From positions 365,517 to 429,516 of the forward strand of contig NW_003314370.1 in assembly GCF_000143415.4 (NCBI RefSeq): DNA of 64,000 nucleotides, written 5' to 3'. Positions 42,096-55,354 of the stretch are shown here, one piece after another. The position numbers and the translations under genes were made by a program. The first letter of the stretch is position 1. The number at the start of each line of letters is the position of its first letter. Under the pieces are notes generated by a model. The model made no database searches. It had not been told where the DNA came from and saw only the letters and a list, made by a program, of their open reading frames with translations. The DNA comes from Selaginella moellendorffii (taxonomy: Eukaryota > Streptophyta > Lycopodiopsida > Selaginellales > Selaginellaceae).

Positions 42096-43970
42096 TTATG
42101 AATGGCTGTGAGAGATCTCCTGTAGACATCCACAAAAAAAATTCCACGGTGAGAAACGAACAACAGCGACTGGAGGATTCGCGTGACCACGAAAAAAGAT
42201 CACTTTGAATCTGTCCAACGTACCCGAGGAGGATGCGCGAGATGACGAATCTTTTCCAGCCTCCCGGAGCCCCCGGATCTTCTCGGTGGCCTCGTTCACC
42301 ACCAGTCTCGAGAGCAGCAGCCCCGCCATGAACGCCGATGCCATGAGCATGAGGAAGACGTTGTCCCAGCCTTGCTCCGAGATGTAGCCCGTGAGAAGCG
42401 GACCCACGGCCGCTCCAGCCGATCCACACCCGTCGATGATGGCGGTCACAGTGGACAGCGCCCGAGCATCGCCACTCAAGCTGCTGTGCGTCCCCAGGTC
42501 CGCGGACACCGCCGTGGTGATGAGCGCGTACGGGCCATTCACCAGCATTCCCAGCGCCAGCATCAGCCCCGCGTTGAGCGGCATGGAGATTGCTCCAAAC
42601 TCGTGGTAGAAGAAGAGCGCCGGGATCGCGCAGTACGTGAAAGTTGCCGCGGTTATGGCCCGCGCGTTGAGCTTGTCCGAAAGGTGGCCGGCGAGAACAC
42701 CGCCGAAAACGCCGCCTATGTCGAACAGTATCGAGAGATTCGCGGCTGTCGTGTCGGAGAGGACGACTCCAGCAATTCCTGGAAGATCAAAGAGCAATTG
42801 TTTAGAAACACGGAAGCAAAAAAGTGAAAAGAGCATGGACTTACTTGTGTGTCGTATGTAGAACGGTAGCCAGTAGAGAAAAGTGTAAGCAACCAGCTTC
42901 GAGAAGAAGAGACAAAACGCGAATGGAGCAACTCCGGGTATCACCCACGCCTCCAAGAACCCGACGGGTTGATCGCGTCCGGGGCTGGAGTTTTTCCTCA
43001 CCTGGGCCTCTGGATCCTGATCATCTCGATCCGAAACGAGGCTGGAACTCGACGATGATCCAGCCTCATCTTCCTCCTCCTCGTCGCTTGATCCTTGCAC
43101 GGACGAACTCTCGCCACCGCCGCCATCGTATGGAGATGGCAAATCCACGTCTCGCGGATCCACCACCAGGAACAAGTAGACCATCACGCCACCGACCATG
43201 ATAAGCAACCCCGGGAGTAGAAACGACCACCCCCAGCCGAATGGAAGAACCGCCGCGCCAACCAGTGATCCAACGATGTTTCCAACCGAGGTGTGAGCGT
43301 TCCACACGCCCATGATCAATCCCCGCTTGGATTTCCCACACCAGTTCCCAACGACGGCCACCACCGACGGCCATCCTGTTGCTTGAAAGAGCCCCGCGAT
43401 CATCTGGACGAAGAGGAAGTAGTAGAGGCTGTGGATGTTCCACCAGTAGCCCAGGCCAAAGAGGCAAACGAAGGCGCCGCTGCCCACCATCCCCATCGTG
43501 AGGAAGATCCGCAAGTCGAGCCTGTCGCCGAGATGCCCCGCGAAGAACATCCCCAGCGCGTAGCACGCCAGGAACGCGACGTCGATCTGGCCCAGCCGGG
43601 ATTTTCCGCCCTCTCCGTTGAATGGAGCCCAGCCGGCGGCTCTGGATTGGAGCCGCGCCGCATTCGAGACATCGCGGGGGACGAAGAGCCAGCTGAGAGG
43701 CCTGGCGATGGCGATTTCTCGGACAGCGCTCGCGTTGCCGGCAATCGCGATGGCGGCGATGGAATCGATGGCGTTTATATTGGGATTGCTGGAGCCTGTC
43801 TCTGGATCAAGAACGCTCTTGACGATGCTGGGCGGCTTGCGGGAGGCGTGGTAGCAGGCGTAGGCGATGAAGGTGATGACGAGAATGAGGCCCTTGCCCA
43901 CCCGGAAATTCCTGCCCGCGATCGCTCTCGCCACACGGATCCCCGGTGGAGCGCTCCGGAAGCGATCCAT
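42096..43970 (-). CDS. MFS glycerol-3-phosphate / sugar-phosphate transporter-like (SLC37 type)
   Basis: Two exons, 43970-42845 and 42778-42096, are joined by a 66-nt intron that contains no stop, giving about 602 residues. I start at 'MDRFRSAPPGIRVARAIAGR'; upstream in-frame codons to 44078 look like leader. Twelve hydrophobic segments are arranged as in the major facilitator family, with 'FIAYACYHASRKPPSIVKSV', 'AYALGMFFAGHLGDRLDLR'-like and 'GGVFGGVLAGHLSDKLNAR' loops typical of plant G3P permease-like proteins. The central cytosolic loop has an acidic/Ser run ('SSDEEEEDEAGSSSSSS'). The extreme C-terminus (last about 35 codons) is not family-like, so the stop may belong to an unspliced intron. 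Probable role: organic-phosphate/phosphate exchange; substrate inferred. Confidence 0.85.
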   Translation of the reverse strand: MDRFRSAPPGIRVARAIAGRNFRVGKGLILVITFIAYACYHASRKPPSIVKSVLDPETGSSNPNINAIDSIAAIAIAGNASAVREIAIARPLSWLFVPRDVSNAARLQSRAAGWAPFNGEGGKSRLGQIDVAFLACYALGMFFAGHLGDRLDLRIFLTMGMVGSGAFVCLFGLGYWWNIHSLYYFLFVQMIAGLFQATGWPSVVAVVGNWCGKSKRGLIMGVWNAHTSVGNIVGSLVGAAVLPFGWGWSFLLPGLLIMVGGVMVYLFLVVDPRDVDLPSPYDGGGGESSSVQGSSDEEEEDEAGSSSSSSLVSDRDDQDPEAQVRKNSSPGRDQPVGFLEAWVIPGVAPFAFCLFFSKLVAYTFLYWLPFYIRHTSKSMLFSLFCFRVSKQLLFDLPGIAGVVLSDTTAANLSILFDIGGVFGGVLAGHLSDKLNARAITAATFTYCAIPALFFYHEFGAISMPLNAGLMLALGMLVNGPYALITTAVSADLGTHSSLSGDARALSTVTAIIDGCGSAGAAVGPLLTGYISEQGWDNVFLMLMASAFMAGLLLSRLVVNEATEKIRGLREAGKDSSSRASSSGTLDRFKVIFFRGHANPPVAVVRFSPWNFFCGCLQEISHSHS

Positions 43971-44614
43971 GGATCCCTGGAGCAGAGCCGCGGCCGAAAT
44001 ATCACCCCAGACCCAGAGATTTCGCGAAATTTCTTGGATCAATCGATGAGCCGAGAGCTCGCTCGTCGATATCACCAAAAATCCAGCTCCACAGAGTCAA
44101 GAATCCGTGAAACCTGAAACTTACACAAGAAATCTCGCAAACCGGAGCTCCAATCCGTGAGATCGATGCTCCAGCGCCTGCATTACAAGCGCGCTATCGA
44201 GGGAAGAAAAGAGAGAAACATAGGAGAAAAACGCAAGAAAGCGTACATTGACCGTCCGATATGTGCCTCCGTTTAAGAAGGCCGGTATATCCGAATCCGT
44301 GGGAAGGGATATCCCAGAATTCCAAAAACTTGGCTAGCGGGGTACGAAAGCTCAAACGCGGCCACCTTTGTGGCCATAAATTCCTGCTATGGTGTTGCGA
44401 CACATCTAGGTTTGAAATTTCGAGCGAATTGACTCTATATGACATGGAAGCGCGGGAAATGGTCCACGCGGGATTTGCCACGTCACAGTTGACGGTATGT
44501 GGAAAACAACCTGTTCATAGACGGCCAAATATGTCCGGAATTTCAGACCAGATATGGTTCCTGGAAGGTATAATATGTGATCAATCGATTGAAAAGATTA
44601 GGTCAGCTTAAAAG
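43971..44614. promoter_or_regulatory. Divergent spacer, transporter (-) and AGP-like gene (+)
   Basis: Presumed promoters and leaders of both neighbours. I see no coding signal beyond the leader-like in-frame extension to 44078 and no recognisable regulatory element. Confidence 0.35.
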
Positions 44615-45139
44615 ATGGAGATCTCCTCCAAAGTTATGGCTATGGGGCTCATTCTTGTAATAATGGTTGTTTCGGCAAAGGCACGAGGTGGTCCTATGGA
44701 TTTATTAGCGATGGGACAACAGGTTTCTTCTCCACCGATGGGATCACCATCACCATCGTTTGTATCACCACCTCCACCTTTGTTATCACCGTCACCGTCA
44801 CCATCACCATCACCACCACCGTCATCACTACCACTATCGCCCACACCACAACCAATGGAGTCACCATCGCCCACACCACAAACAGTAGAGCCACCTCAAA
44901 TTCTATCGCTACCGTCGGCATCCCCGCCTTCGTCGCCACCGTCACCGTCACCTTCACCTTCACCATCATCGCCATCCAGCCACAAAGGATTGAGCGCTGG
45001 ACAAAAGGCTGGGATTATCTTTGGAGTGATATTGGGAATTGCGTTAGTGGCTGTTGCTGGCTACATTTACTGGAAGAGAAGAGAGGATTGTAGATTCAGG
45101 AGACATTTCAACATTTCAACATCTAAACTTGTATTTTAG
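44615..45139 (+). CDS. Arabinogalactan-protein-like, Pro/Ser-rich membrane protein
   Basis: One exon of 174 codons. A signal peptide ('VMAMGLILVIMVVSAKARGG') is followed by about 95 residues made mostly of Ser-Pro and Pro-Pro ('SPSPSPSPSPPPSSLPLSP'), the pattern that is hydroxylated and O-glycosylated in arabinogalactan proteins. Then come a transmembrane helix ('AGIIFGVILGIALVAVAGYI'), a basic stop-transfer segment ('YWKRREDCRFRRH') and a short cytosolic tail. Classical AGPs end with a GPI signal; here the basic residues and tail after the helix argue for a true type I membrane anchor. Likely at the cell wall/plasma membrane interface. Confidence 0.75.
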   Translation: MEISSKVMAMGLILVIMVVSAKARGGPMDLLAMGQQVSSPPMGSPSPSFVSPPPPLLSPSPSPSPSPPPSSLPLSPTPQPMESPSPTPQTVEPPQILSLPSASPPSSPPSPSPSPSPSSPSSHKGLSAGQKAGIIFGVILGIALVAVAGYIYWKRREDCRFRRHFNISTSKLVF

Positions 45140-45226
45140 GGCCTAGTTGGCAGATTTATAAATTGACACGTTTGCGTTTCTATCTGACGTGTTGCATTGT
45201 TCGTTTGAGTTTTAGGGTTCTTGGGC

Positions 45227-47173
<1,947 letters not shown>

Positions 47174-47222
47174 CCAGCCACGAAGAAAAGAAGTAATAAC
47201 CTCGGGAAGAGAAGGAGAGCCC

Positions 47223-48233
47223 TCAGCAAAAGCTTTTGGAGGAACTTCCGCGCAACTGAGGAGCTAGCCTGAAGTGCCACAGCCTCTTGGTTGGAGCTTC
47301 CTCCACGAGATTCGCGCGACACAGAAACTCCTCGCAGTACTGCCTCTCCACCGGCCGCTCCACGTCGTGTACGTATATATCCGTCGTTCCATTCTTCCGG
47401 CTCCTGGCCATGACCGACGCACTGAAAATCGCTGCCATTCTTCCAGGTGCCTCGGCAAAGTAGCCTCGGGGAGCGTCCACCATGATCACGTCCCAGTCAA
47501 CCTCGTACAGCTTCTTGGGAAGATAACTCAGCGCGATCTTGCAAGTCGAGTTCCGGATGGCCTGCACTGGCCGGCACTTTCCATTGCGATTCTTCCTGGC
47601 GTGGTCCATGAGTCTCCCGGCATCCATCAACTTGGTGTTGTATCTGACGAGGTAGGCCTCCAGATCTGGATTCTTGCCCGTCACCTGTTTGATCCAATCC
47701 TCGGTTTCTTCCAGGAACACCGTGCGGCCACCGTGGTTGAGAGTTTTCCACATGACGCTGTCGAACCCCAGTCCAAAGACGAGAAAGTTGCAAGGGCCCC
47801 GTGCCGCGAGAACTCTCACGGTCATCATAATCTCGTCGAAAGTTTGCTGGGGGATTACCTTGCTGGAGACGTAGCGAGCGAGAGCGGTGCCTACCTCGAG
47901 CGGGAGTCCGCGATAGCTCTCCGGAAAGGCCGTCTCCTTCAAGTTCTGGAAAGTGGACTGGGTCTCGGGAGTGGTGTCCCGGAGAATGCACAGGCTGAGG
48001 AAGAAGACGAGCGGCAAGATAATGGATCCGGCAATCGCCCATTGCTTGGAGGAGATGTACTCGACGAAGCCCATCGCGCCAGAGACGAAAGAAGCAAGAA
48101 CAAGATGGATGGATGGATCGAGAGAAAACTTGGTACTACTGCTGCTGCTGCTTATGACAAGGACTTGGTCCGTGATAGAAGCAACGATTCTTGGATCTAA
48201 ATCTGGATCTGGGATGCAGAGCTTAGACACCAA
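47223..48233 (-). CDS. DUF579 protein (IRX15 / glucuronoxylan methyltransferase family)
   Basis: A single exon of 336 codons. An N-terminal hydrophobic helix ('WAIAGSIILPLVFFLSLCIL') predicts a type II Golgi anchor. The luminal part carries the family landmarks 'GPCNFLVFGLGFDSVMWK' (SAM-binding-like glycine loop), 'GGRTVFLEETEDWI', 'WDVIMVDAPRGYFAEAPGRM' and 'TTDIYVHDVERPVERQYCEE'. The family includes enzymes that 4-O-methylate glucuronic acid on xylan and the IRX15 proteins needed for normal xylan length. Which branch this belongs to was not decided. The Met used lies about 45 codons upstream of the helix; a later Met (MGFVEY) is also possible. Confidence 0.9.
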   Translation of the reverse strand: MVSKLCIPDPDLDPRIVASITDQVLVISSSSSSTKFSLDPSIHLVLASFVSGAMGFVEYISSKQWAIAGSIILPLVFFLSLCILRDTTPETQSTFQNLKETAFPESYRGLPLEVGTALARYVSSKVIPQQTFDEIMMTVRVLAARGPCNFLVFGLGFDSVMWKTLNHGGRTVFLEETEDWIKQVTGKNPDLEAYLVRYNTKLMDAGRLMDHARKNRNGKCRPVQAIRNSTCKIALSYLPKKLYEVDWDVIMVDAPRGYFAEAPGRMAAIFSASVMARSRKNGTTDIYVHDVERPVERQYCEEFLCRANLVEEAPTKRLWHFRLAPQLRGSSSKSFC

Positions 48234-48530
48234 AGAACCATTTTTCGTGGAGGCACGATTGGATCCATCAAGAAATCCCAGAGAGAGAGCCTGTAGGCTT
48301 TCACTCTCTTTTCTTTTCTCTTTTCTATGAGACCAAACGTGTCAAAAGCCTTTTTATGCAAAGAAAAAGCGATTTCTTCTAAAGCCACAAAGTTTATTGT
48401 AATTAAATAGATCTTTTCTTCCACAAGAGCTGCAAAACTGAGAGTACACAAGCACTACTTTGCTATTAGAGTGTGCCTTTTTCGAGACGCACCTAGAGAG
48501 CTAGCAGCGATGGTGTTTGATCAATCGCTT

Positions 48531-50871
48531 CTAATCGTCGCCAAAGGTTGTCTTCTTTCCTGCAAGTTCATGAGAGAGGAAGTTAGCTTTGGACTTTGGA
48601 GTATAGACAAACAAAGAACTACGTGAAAACAAACTTACCGGACGCTGCGACATTGATTTTCTGCCTTGGAGCGCTGCTTGGCCCGCGACCGCGACCACGA
48701 TCACCACGGCCACGATCACCACGGCCTGTTAAAAAAGAGAAAAAAGAATAAGGCCTTGTTATCGAGAACTCGAGGGCCTTCTTACCTCTTCGACCACCGC
48801 GGTCAGCATAACCTCCACTACGGTCGCCATAGCGACCACCATAGCTTCCACCGCCGCCGCCACCATAGCTTCCACCGCCGCCTCCTCCTCCAGAAGGCTC
48901 GGTTGCGTCATCAACGACGAGGTTGCAGCCGTCCAGGTCTGAGCCGTGAAGTTCTTTGGCTTTGGCCGGAGCTCCGTCGGTACTGAATTCGATGTAAGCG
49001 AAGCTGTAGCCAACAAAAAAGAGTGAGAAACATTCTGGAAACAAAGTAAAACTCAAGTTACCCTTTGATATTTCCGGTTTCTCTATCAGTGGGAATTTTA
49101 ACCCGCTCAATGGTACCGCAGCTTTTGAAGTGTTTAGTCAGCGACTCTCGTATCTGAGAAAACGGAGGTCACGCGAAGGTATATATAAGAGGAGAAATGT
49201 ACCGAGTCTTCTTCTTGATACTTGTCGAAACCCTTGACAAAGACGGTATTTCCACTCGTCTTACGGTTGCCATTGAACCTATGAGAAGAATGCAATCTCG
49301 TAAGAAGTTTTCACGCAAACAAAAGTAAAAAACACAGGAAGAAGTAAACACACACCCCGGAGAAGGCCGGTCGCGCTTCGGTCCACTCGCAGGAGTACCC
49401 CTCGGATTTGCAAGATCACAGTAAATCCTCCTGCCACCCATATCTTGACCGCTTTTATTGAGTGCCTGGCATAGCGCGACATGAGCATCAGGACGAATGG
49501 AAGGAACAACAAAAAGGTACCTTTTGAGCAGCGGCTTCCGTTGAAAACTCAACGTGTGCAAACCCTTTCGGACCGTTATCGCCCTGCGCAATTCGCACGC
49601 CCACAACTTCACCAGCATCTTCGAAGTATTGTGCACTGCATTTACGGCAACAATGAGCTTGAGATTCTCTCGGAAAGAAAGAACTTACAGATCTTCGTCG
49701 GTTACAGAAAACGGAATGTTTCTCACAAACAGAGTTTTAGATTCGCCAGCCTCTTTCGCCGGAGTTTTCACCTGCATGAAGCGAAAGTTAGACAATCTAC
49801 TGGAAGAGACCTAAAGCAATCTACCTCGTCAGTTTTTGTCGCTGCAGCTTTTCCATTCTGCAAAAGGTATCAGTATAGTATAGGAGAATAGCAATCATCA
49901 CTTACTTCAAGCTTTTGCTTTTTCGAGGCTGGCGCTTGTTTGGCAGCTTTCTCCTCCTCTTCCTCTTCTTCTGATGAATCCTCCTCATCGTCTTCCTCAT
50001 CTTTCGCAGCTGGCTTGGCCTTAGCAGCGACTTTAGCAGCAGGCTTAGCAGGCTCATCGTCATCGTCGCTGTCATCATCGTCACTGCTCTCATCAACGTC
50101 CATCGGAGCTGTAGAAGCCTTGGCATTAGTCTTCGCCGCAGGCTTCTTCTCCTCTTCGCTCTCATCACTACTGTCATCACTATCACTCTCCTCCTTCGCA
50201 GCAGCCTTTTTGTTGGTAACAGCAGGCTTCACTTGGGCCTTCTTCGCAGGCGTTTTGGTGGCAGCCTTGTCCTCTTCGCTCTCCGAATCACTACTGTCAT
50301 CGTCGCTGGACTCATCCTTGGCAGCATTCTTCTTGGGAGTAGCGGCGGCGGCGGCAGCGGGCTTCGCCAGTGGCTTCTTCACTGCAGGCTTCTCGTCTTC
50401 GTCGTCACTATCATCTTCACTATCGCTCTCACTTTCCTCGACTTTTTTCTTCGCAGTAGTGGCCTTCGCAGGAGTGGCGGCAGGCTTGGCTTGCGGCTTG
50501 GGCTTCTCCTCTTCTTCGTCACTGTCATCGTCACTGTCGTCACTGCTCTCCTGTGCCTTCTTTGCCGGAGCCACCACCGCAACCTTGGCCTGCGGCTTCT
50601 TCACCGCAGGCTTTGCTTCCTCTTCCTCATCGCTACTCTCATCGCTGCTATCACTCTTAGCCGCCTTCTTCGCAGCTTTTCCCTGGGGCTTCTTCACCAC
50701 AGGCTTCGCGTCTTCTTCATCGCTGCTGCTATCGCTGCTATCGTCCTCGCTTTCCACCTTCTTAGCCGGCGGCGGTGGCGGCGCCTTCTTCCGCTTGGCG
50801 GGGACGGCCTTGGCGGGGGGATTTCTTACCTCCTCATCGCTGCTGGAGTCGGATGAAGAAGAATCCACCAT
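48531..50871 (-). CDS. NUC1: Nucleolin-like nucleolar protein
   Basis: Ten exons join in phase on the minus strand: 50871-49906, 49857-49825, 49771-49689, 49635-49521, 49465-49356, 49278-49203, 49153-49062, 49003-48786, 48725-48639 and 48559-48531 (TAG), giving 602 residues. Exon 1 is the acidic N-domain: about nine Lys/Ala/Pro blocks ('KPAVKKPQAK') alternating with Ser/Asp/Glu runs ('ESSDDSDDDSDEEEE'). Two RRMs follow, with RNP motifs 'TLFVRNIPF' and 'KGFAHVEF', then 'TVFVKGF' and 'GFAYIEF'. A glycine/arginine-rich tail ends the protein ('GGGGSYGGRYGDRSGG', 'GRGDRGRGDRGRGRG'). Acidic-RRM-RRM-GAR is the plant nucleolin layout. It acts in rRNA gene transcription and pre-rRNA processing. Confidence 0.95.
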
Positions 50872-51037
50872 AGCGGCCGACTCTCGCGCAAAACCCTAGA
50901 CCACAGCGACCTAAATCGTCGGCTTAAACCCTAGTGCCGGGAATATGCCGTCAGCGTTAGAACATTCCGTTAGCGCGAGTGAAGGAGAGAGAAAGTTTTA
51001 AGTAGAGGGAAGAAAGAAGTGTTTTAAGGGTTCCAGA
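50872..51037. promoter_or_regulatory. Short divergent promoter, nucleolin / complex I subunit
   Basis: 166 bp separate the start codons of the nucleolin gene (-) and the NDUFS8 gene (+). The interval contains 'aaaccctag' near the nucleolin start, a telo-box-like element (AAACCCTA) common in promoters of plant translation and ribosome-biogenesis genes, once at about 50,891 and again near 50,926. Its function here is inferred. Confidence 0.45.
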
Positions 51038-52052
<1,015 letters not shown>

Positions 52053-52207
52053 GCACAAAGAACGGGAAGAACGGGAATAAAGCAACGAAGTGTACAAGTA
52101 CCTCGCACACCACTGGTGAGTTTTTTCCAAGCTTTCCCAGATCGAGCTCGAGAGAAAAATTCTATAAAAAAAACTCTTGCCGGAGAATGACGAAAACACT
52201 GGTTTGA

Positions 52208-52755
52208 TCATCGGCCATTGACAAGCTTCTTGAGAACGTTCCTCTTTCTTCGATCCTTTTCCGCGAGAGCTCTCTCGGAGAGGACGTGCTTGAGTCTATG
52301 CATTGACAGCTTCACCTGGAAAAATCGAGAGGAAAACTATCGGTCCTGAAAGGAAAACCAGGAAGAGCGCCACATTCTACCTTGTCAATCCGGTCCCTGG
52401 CAGCGATTTTAATGTTTTGCGACTTGAGCATGAGAACTTGGGACATGAGCATGTTCTTCTCGATGTAGAGAACATACCACAGCTTGTGGAGATCGTCCCA
52501 CGATTTAATCCGCAACTCCTCGGTGCGCCAGCTCCTTCCTGGAGATTTGGCAGCAAAGAATCAGAAGTTCGAAAAACCCTGGCTAAACCCACCACAGTAG
52601 TCCCCCTTTTTTGGATCGGGGCCTCGCCCCGCTTCGAAGAACGCATCCACGCCGCCAGATTCGCTGTGATTCAAGGTAAATTTCGATCGGCGAGACGCAT
52701 TCCCCCATAGCTGCCCCGTCGCCGTCCTCGCGACGCGGACGAGCAGCGCTTGCAT
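52208..52755 (-). CDS. MRPL47: Mitochondrial ribosomal protein uL29m
   Basis: Three exons join in phase: 52755-52593, 52538-52381 and 52315-52208 (TGA), giving 142 residues. The N-terminus ('MQALLVRVARTATGQLWGNA') suits mitochondrial import. 'DAFFEAGRGPD' and then 'RSWRTEELRIKSWDDLHKLW' and 'YVLYIEKNMLMSQVLMLKSQ' are the highly conserved uL29m core. The basic end ('ALAEKDRRKRNVLKKLVNGR') is also family-like. It is part of the mitochondrial large subunit near the exit tunnel. Its 3' end faces that of NDUFS8, 155 bp away. Confidence 0.93.
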
Positions 52756-52860
52756 TCTCTCTTTTCTCTTAAGCCCTAAACGAATATTCTACGAATACTT
52801 TAATTAGTCACCACGGGGAGTTTAAATTCCGGCCAGATACTTCATCCGGGCCGTCCATTT

Positions 52861-55133
52861 CTAGAAACATTCTTCGCTTGTCACACTGGGACGCCAGAGC
52901 GTTTCATCCCCGCCTCCGTCCATGAGAGAGATCCCCAGCGACGAGAGCTTGTCTCTGATTTCGTCTGATTTTCCAAAATCCTTGGAGGCTCTGGCGGCTG
53001 CTCGCTCGTGAATTTGGAGTAGAAGCTCGTCCTCTGTCAACCCAGCTCGTTTCAAGGCCTTGCTTCGAAGCTCTTGGAGAACCTGAGAGAAAAAGAGTTG
53101 TGTTATTCTAAGATCTAGCAGACCAAGTAGGAAGGAACAATGCCTGTGAGTAGTCCGCCACGGAAAATCCCAAAACTTCCAGCGCTTGTTCCACTTCCAG
53201 ACGAAGAAGATCTAGAGACGAGTAACGGCTCTTATCTTTGCGACCCTGAGAAACATAACAAGTAAGAAAACCAAAAAGTTAGACATAGAGATTGGCTTAC
53301 TCTTTTAGAATGTAGAAGCTCGTTCATCAGCTTCAATGGCTCCGAGAGCGCTCCTATTGTCACAGGCGTGTTTAAGTCGTCTGCTAGAGACGATCTCAGG
53401 GACAGTCTCAAAGCCTTCGCGTTCTCGGCAGCTTTCTGTGAAACCACGTAGCTTTTCTCTTCCTTTTGCGAACCCTCGACGCATCTCTTTGCATCAAACA
53501 AAGTCTGCAAAATAAGCGAAGAAAAATGAAAGGCAAAGTGAGTCATTGGTACTGTAAAGAACCATGAAATAACAAGCACCTGGTATAGATAGAAGAGACG
53601 TTGCGAAGCGTTCTGTAGCTGGGATTCCGAATAATTGATCGGAGATCGATAGTGTGTGCAAAGTAGAAACCATCTTAGAGCCAGAGGATGGTAGAGCTCG
53701 AAAACCTTGCAAAGCCAGGCCGAGTTAATCAAATCTGCATTCCACGATCAAAACAAAGAAGAAGAGAGAGAGAAAAAAACACTCCTTTACCTCGCGGATC
53801 GTGAAGAAATTACCAAGAGACTTTGACATCTTCTCCGAGTCCACTGTGACAAAGCCATTGTGCATCCAGTACGTGATATTGCTCTCGTGACACGCTGCCC
53901 GGCTCTGGACAATCTCATTCTCGTGGTGTGGAAATATTAGATCCATTCCTCCGCCATGAATGTCGAAGGAGCTTCCCAGTGTAGCACCGCTCATGGCACT
54001 ACACTCGATATGCCACCCCGGCCTCCCAGCTCCCCATGGACTCTCCCAAGAAGGCTCGCCATCTTTAGAGCTCTAAAAGAGAAGGCATTGTGAGAAAAAA
54101 AGAGAAAAGAGAGAAAAAAACTCTTGAGTTTTTTAGAAACTTGCCTTCCAGAGCACGAAGTCTCCTGGATTCAGCTTTCTGTCGTCGACAGCAACCCGCT
54201 CGCCAGCACGATTATCATCGAGTTTTCTGCCAGACAAGCGACCATAGCAATCCGGGAACGCTGGCACGAACTTGTCTAGAGAGAAATAGACGTCGCCATT
54301 ATCAAGAACGTATCCATATCCATTCTCCAGGATCTACAAACGCACGAATTCGCGTGTCAAAGATAGCTCGGAAAGATTTTCATCCTTAACCTGCGAGATC
54401 ATTTTAATGATCTGGTCGATGTTTCTGGAGACTCGAGGCTCCAGTGACGGTGCTAGACATCGTAGCGAAGCCATGTCCCGGCGGAACTCGTCGCAAAAGC
54501 GATTGCTTAACTCGATGGGATCATCTCCAAGATCGTTGGCTCGTTTTATAATCTTCAAAAACAGAACAAAAAAAAAAAAAAACTATCTGTTGAAGAAATG
54601 TATGAAAAAAAAAAACTTACACACCTTGTCATCAATATCTGTGAAGTTCCGCACGTACGTTACCTCGTATCCCATGAATGTAAAGTATCTGGCAGCAAAA
54701 AAACGAAAAAAAAATAAAAATGCAGCTGTGAGGAAAAACACAAAAAGACGACCAAGTACCTGTAAAGAACATCGAAGAAAACGTAGACCCTGGCGTGACC
54801 AATGTGGCTATAGTCGTAAGCAGTGACTCCACACACATACATGCTAAGCTTCCCATGAATTCTCGGCCGAAACACTTCCTTCTCCCTGCTCATTGTGTTG
54901 AAAAGAAGAATCTCTACACTCTCCTCTTTGTTTACTCTCGCATTTGGTGCTTGATAGACGAGGCTTGGAGTGAAAGAAGAAGATCTAGGTCGAGCGCAAG
55001 CGTGGCGATGGGAAGAGCTAAAATCTCCACCCCCGGCCTCGCGAAACCTCTGATTGCTTCTACTCGGCCTAGCGCCTACCTTGACGAGAGAAATGCTGTG
55101 ATTTGGAGCTCCGGCTAGAATGGCGCTCCCCAT
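52861..55133 (-). CDS. Organellar cysteinyl-tRNA synthetase
   Basis: Nine exons join in phase: 55133-54760, 54688-54625, 54552-54391, 54333-54145, 54072-53791, 53705-53580, 53504-53301, 53245-53144 and 53082-52861, giving 574 residues. After a Ser/Arg-rich targeting region come '[20 protein letters not shown]' (HIGH motif with the zinc Cys), '[16 protein letters not shown]', '[12 protein letters not shown]', '[18 protein letters not shown]' and '[16 protein letters not shown]' (KMSKS). The helical domain ends in 'GDETLWRP'. It charges tRNA-Cys, and the extension argues for plastid and/or mitochondria. Introns 4 (from 54144 down) and 8 (from 53143 down) appear to start with GC; intron 8 ('GCATTG') is weak, so that border is uncertain. 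Confidence 0.94.
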
Positions 55134-55354
55134 CCCTGTAGGGTTTCTACTACGATAGAAGATAACCACATTCCAATCTATCACCTTCTAAACATTTGGA
55201 GAACAATTGGTTAGAACAATGGATCATATTAACAAATCTTTTTGTTCTTTATCTACAAAACTTTCTCGAGTGGTGCTGCCAAGAAAAAGATGGCCCATTG
55301 CTGTCCAGTGTGCCATTCCAAAAGGTTTGCAGCAAAATTATCTCCAGGAGATTG

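Noticed and set aside
44608-44975. Asp/Gly-rich and Val/Met-rich minus-strand ORFs opposite the AGP-like gene
   Set aside because: Complement of Ser-Pro codon repeats; the plus strand has signal peptide, Pro-rich rod and membrane helix in order.
47274-48200. 308-codon plus-strand ORF opposite the DUF579 gene
   Set aside because: Antisense shadow; the minus strand carries all family motifs.
49940-50899. 319-codon plus-strand ORF rich in Ser, Leu and Ala opposite the nucleolin gene
   Set aside because: It is the mirror of the repetitive acidic exon of nucleolin; its composition follows from the complementary strand and it has no domain.
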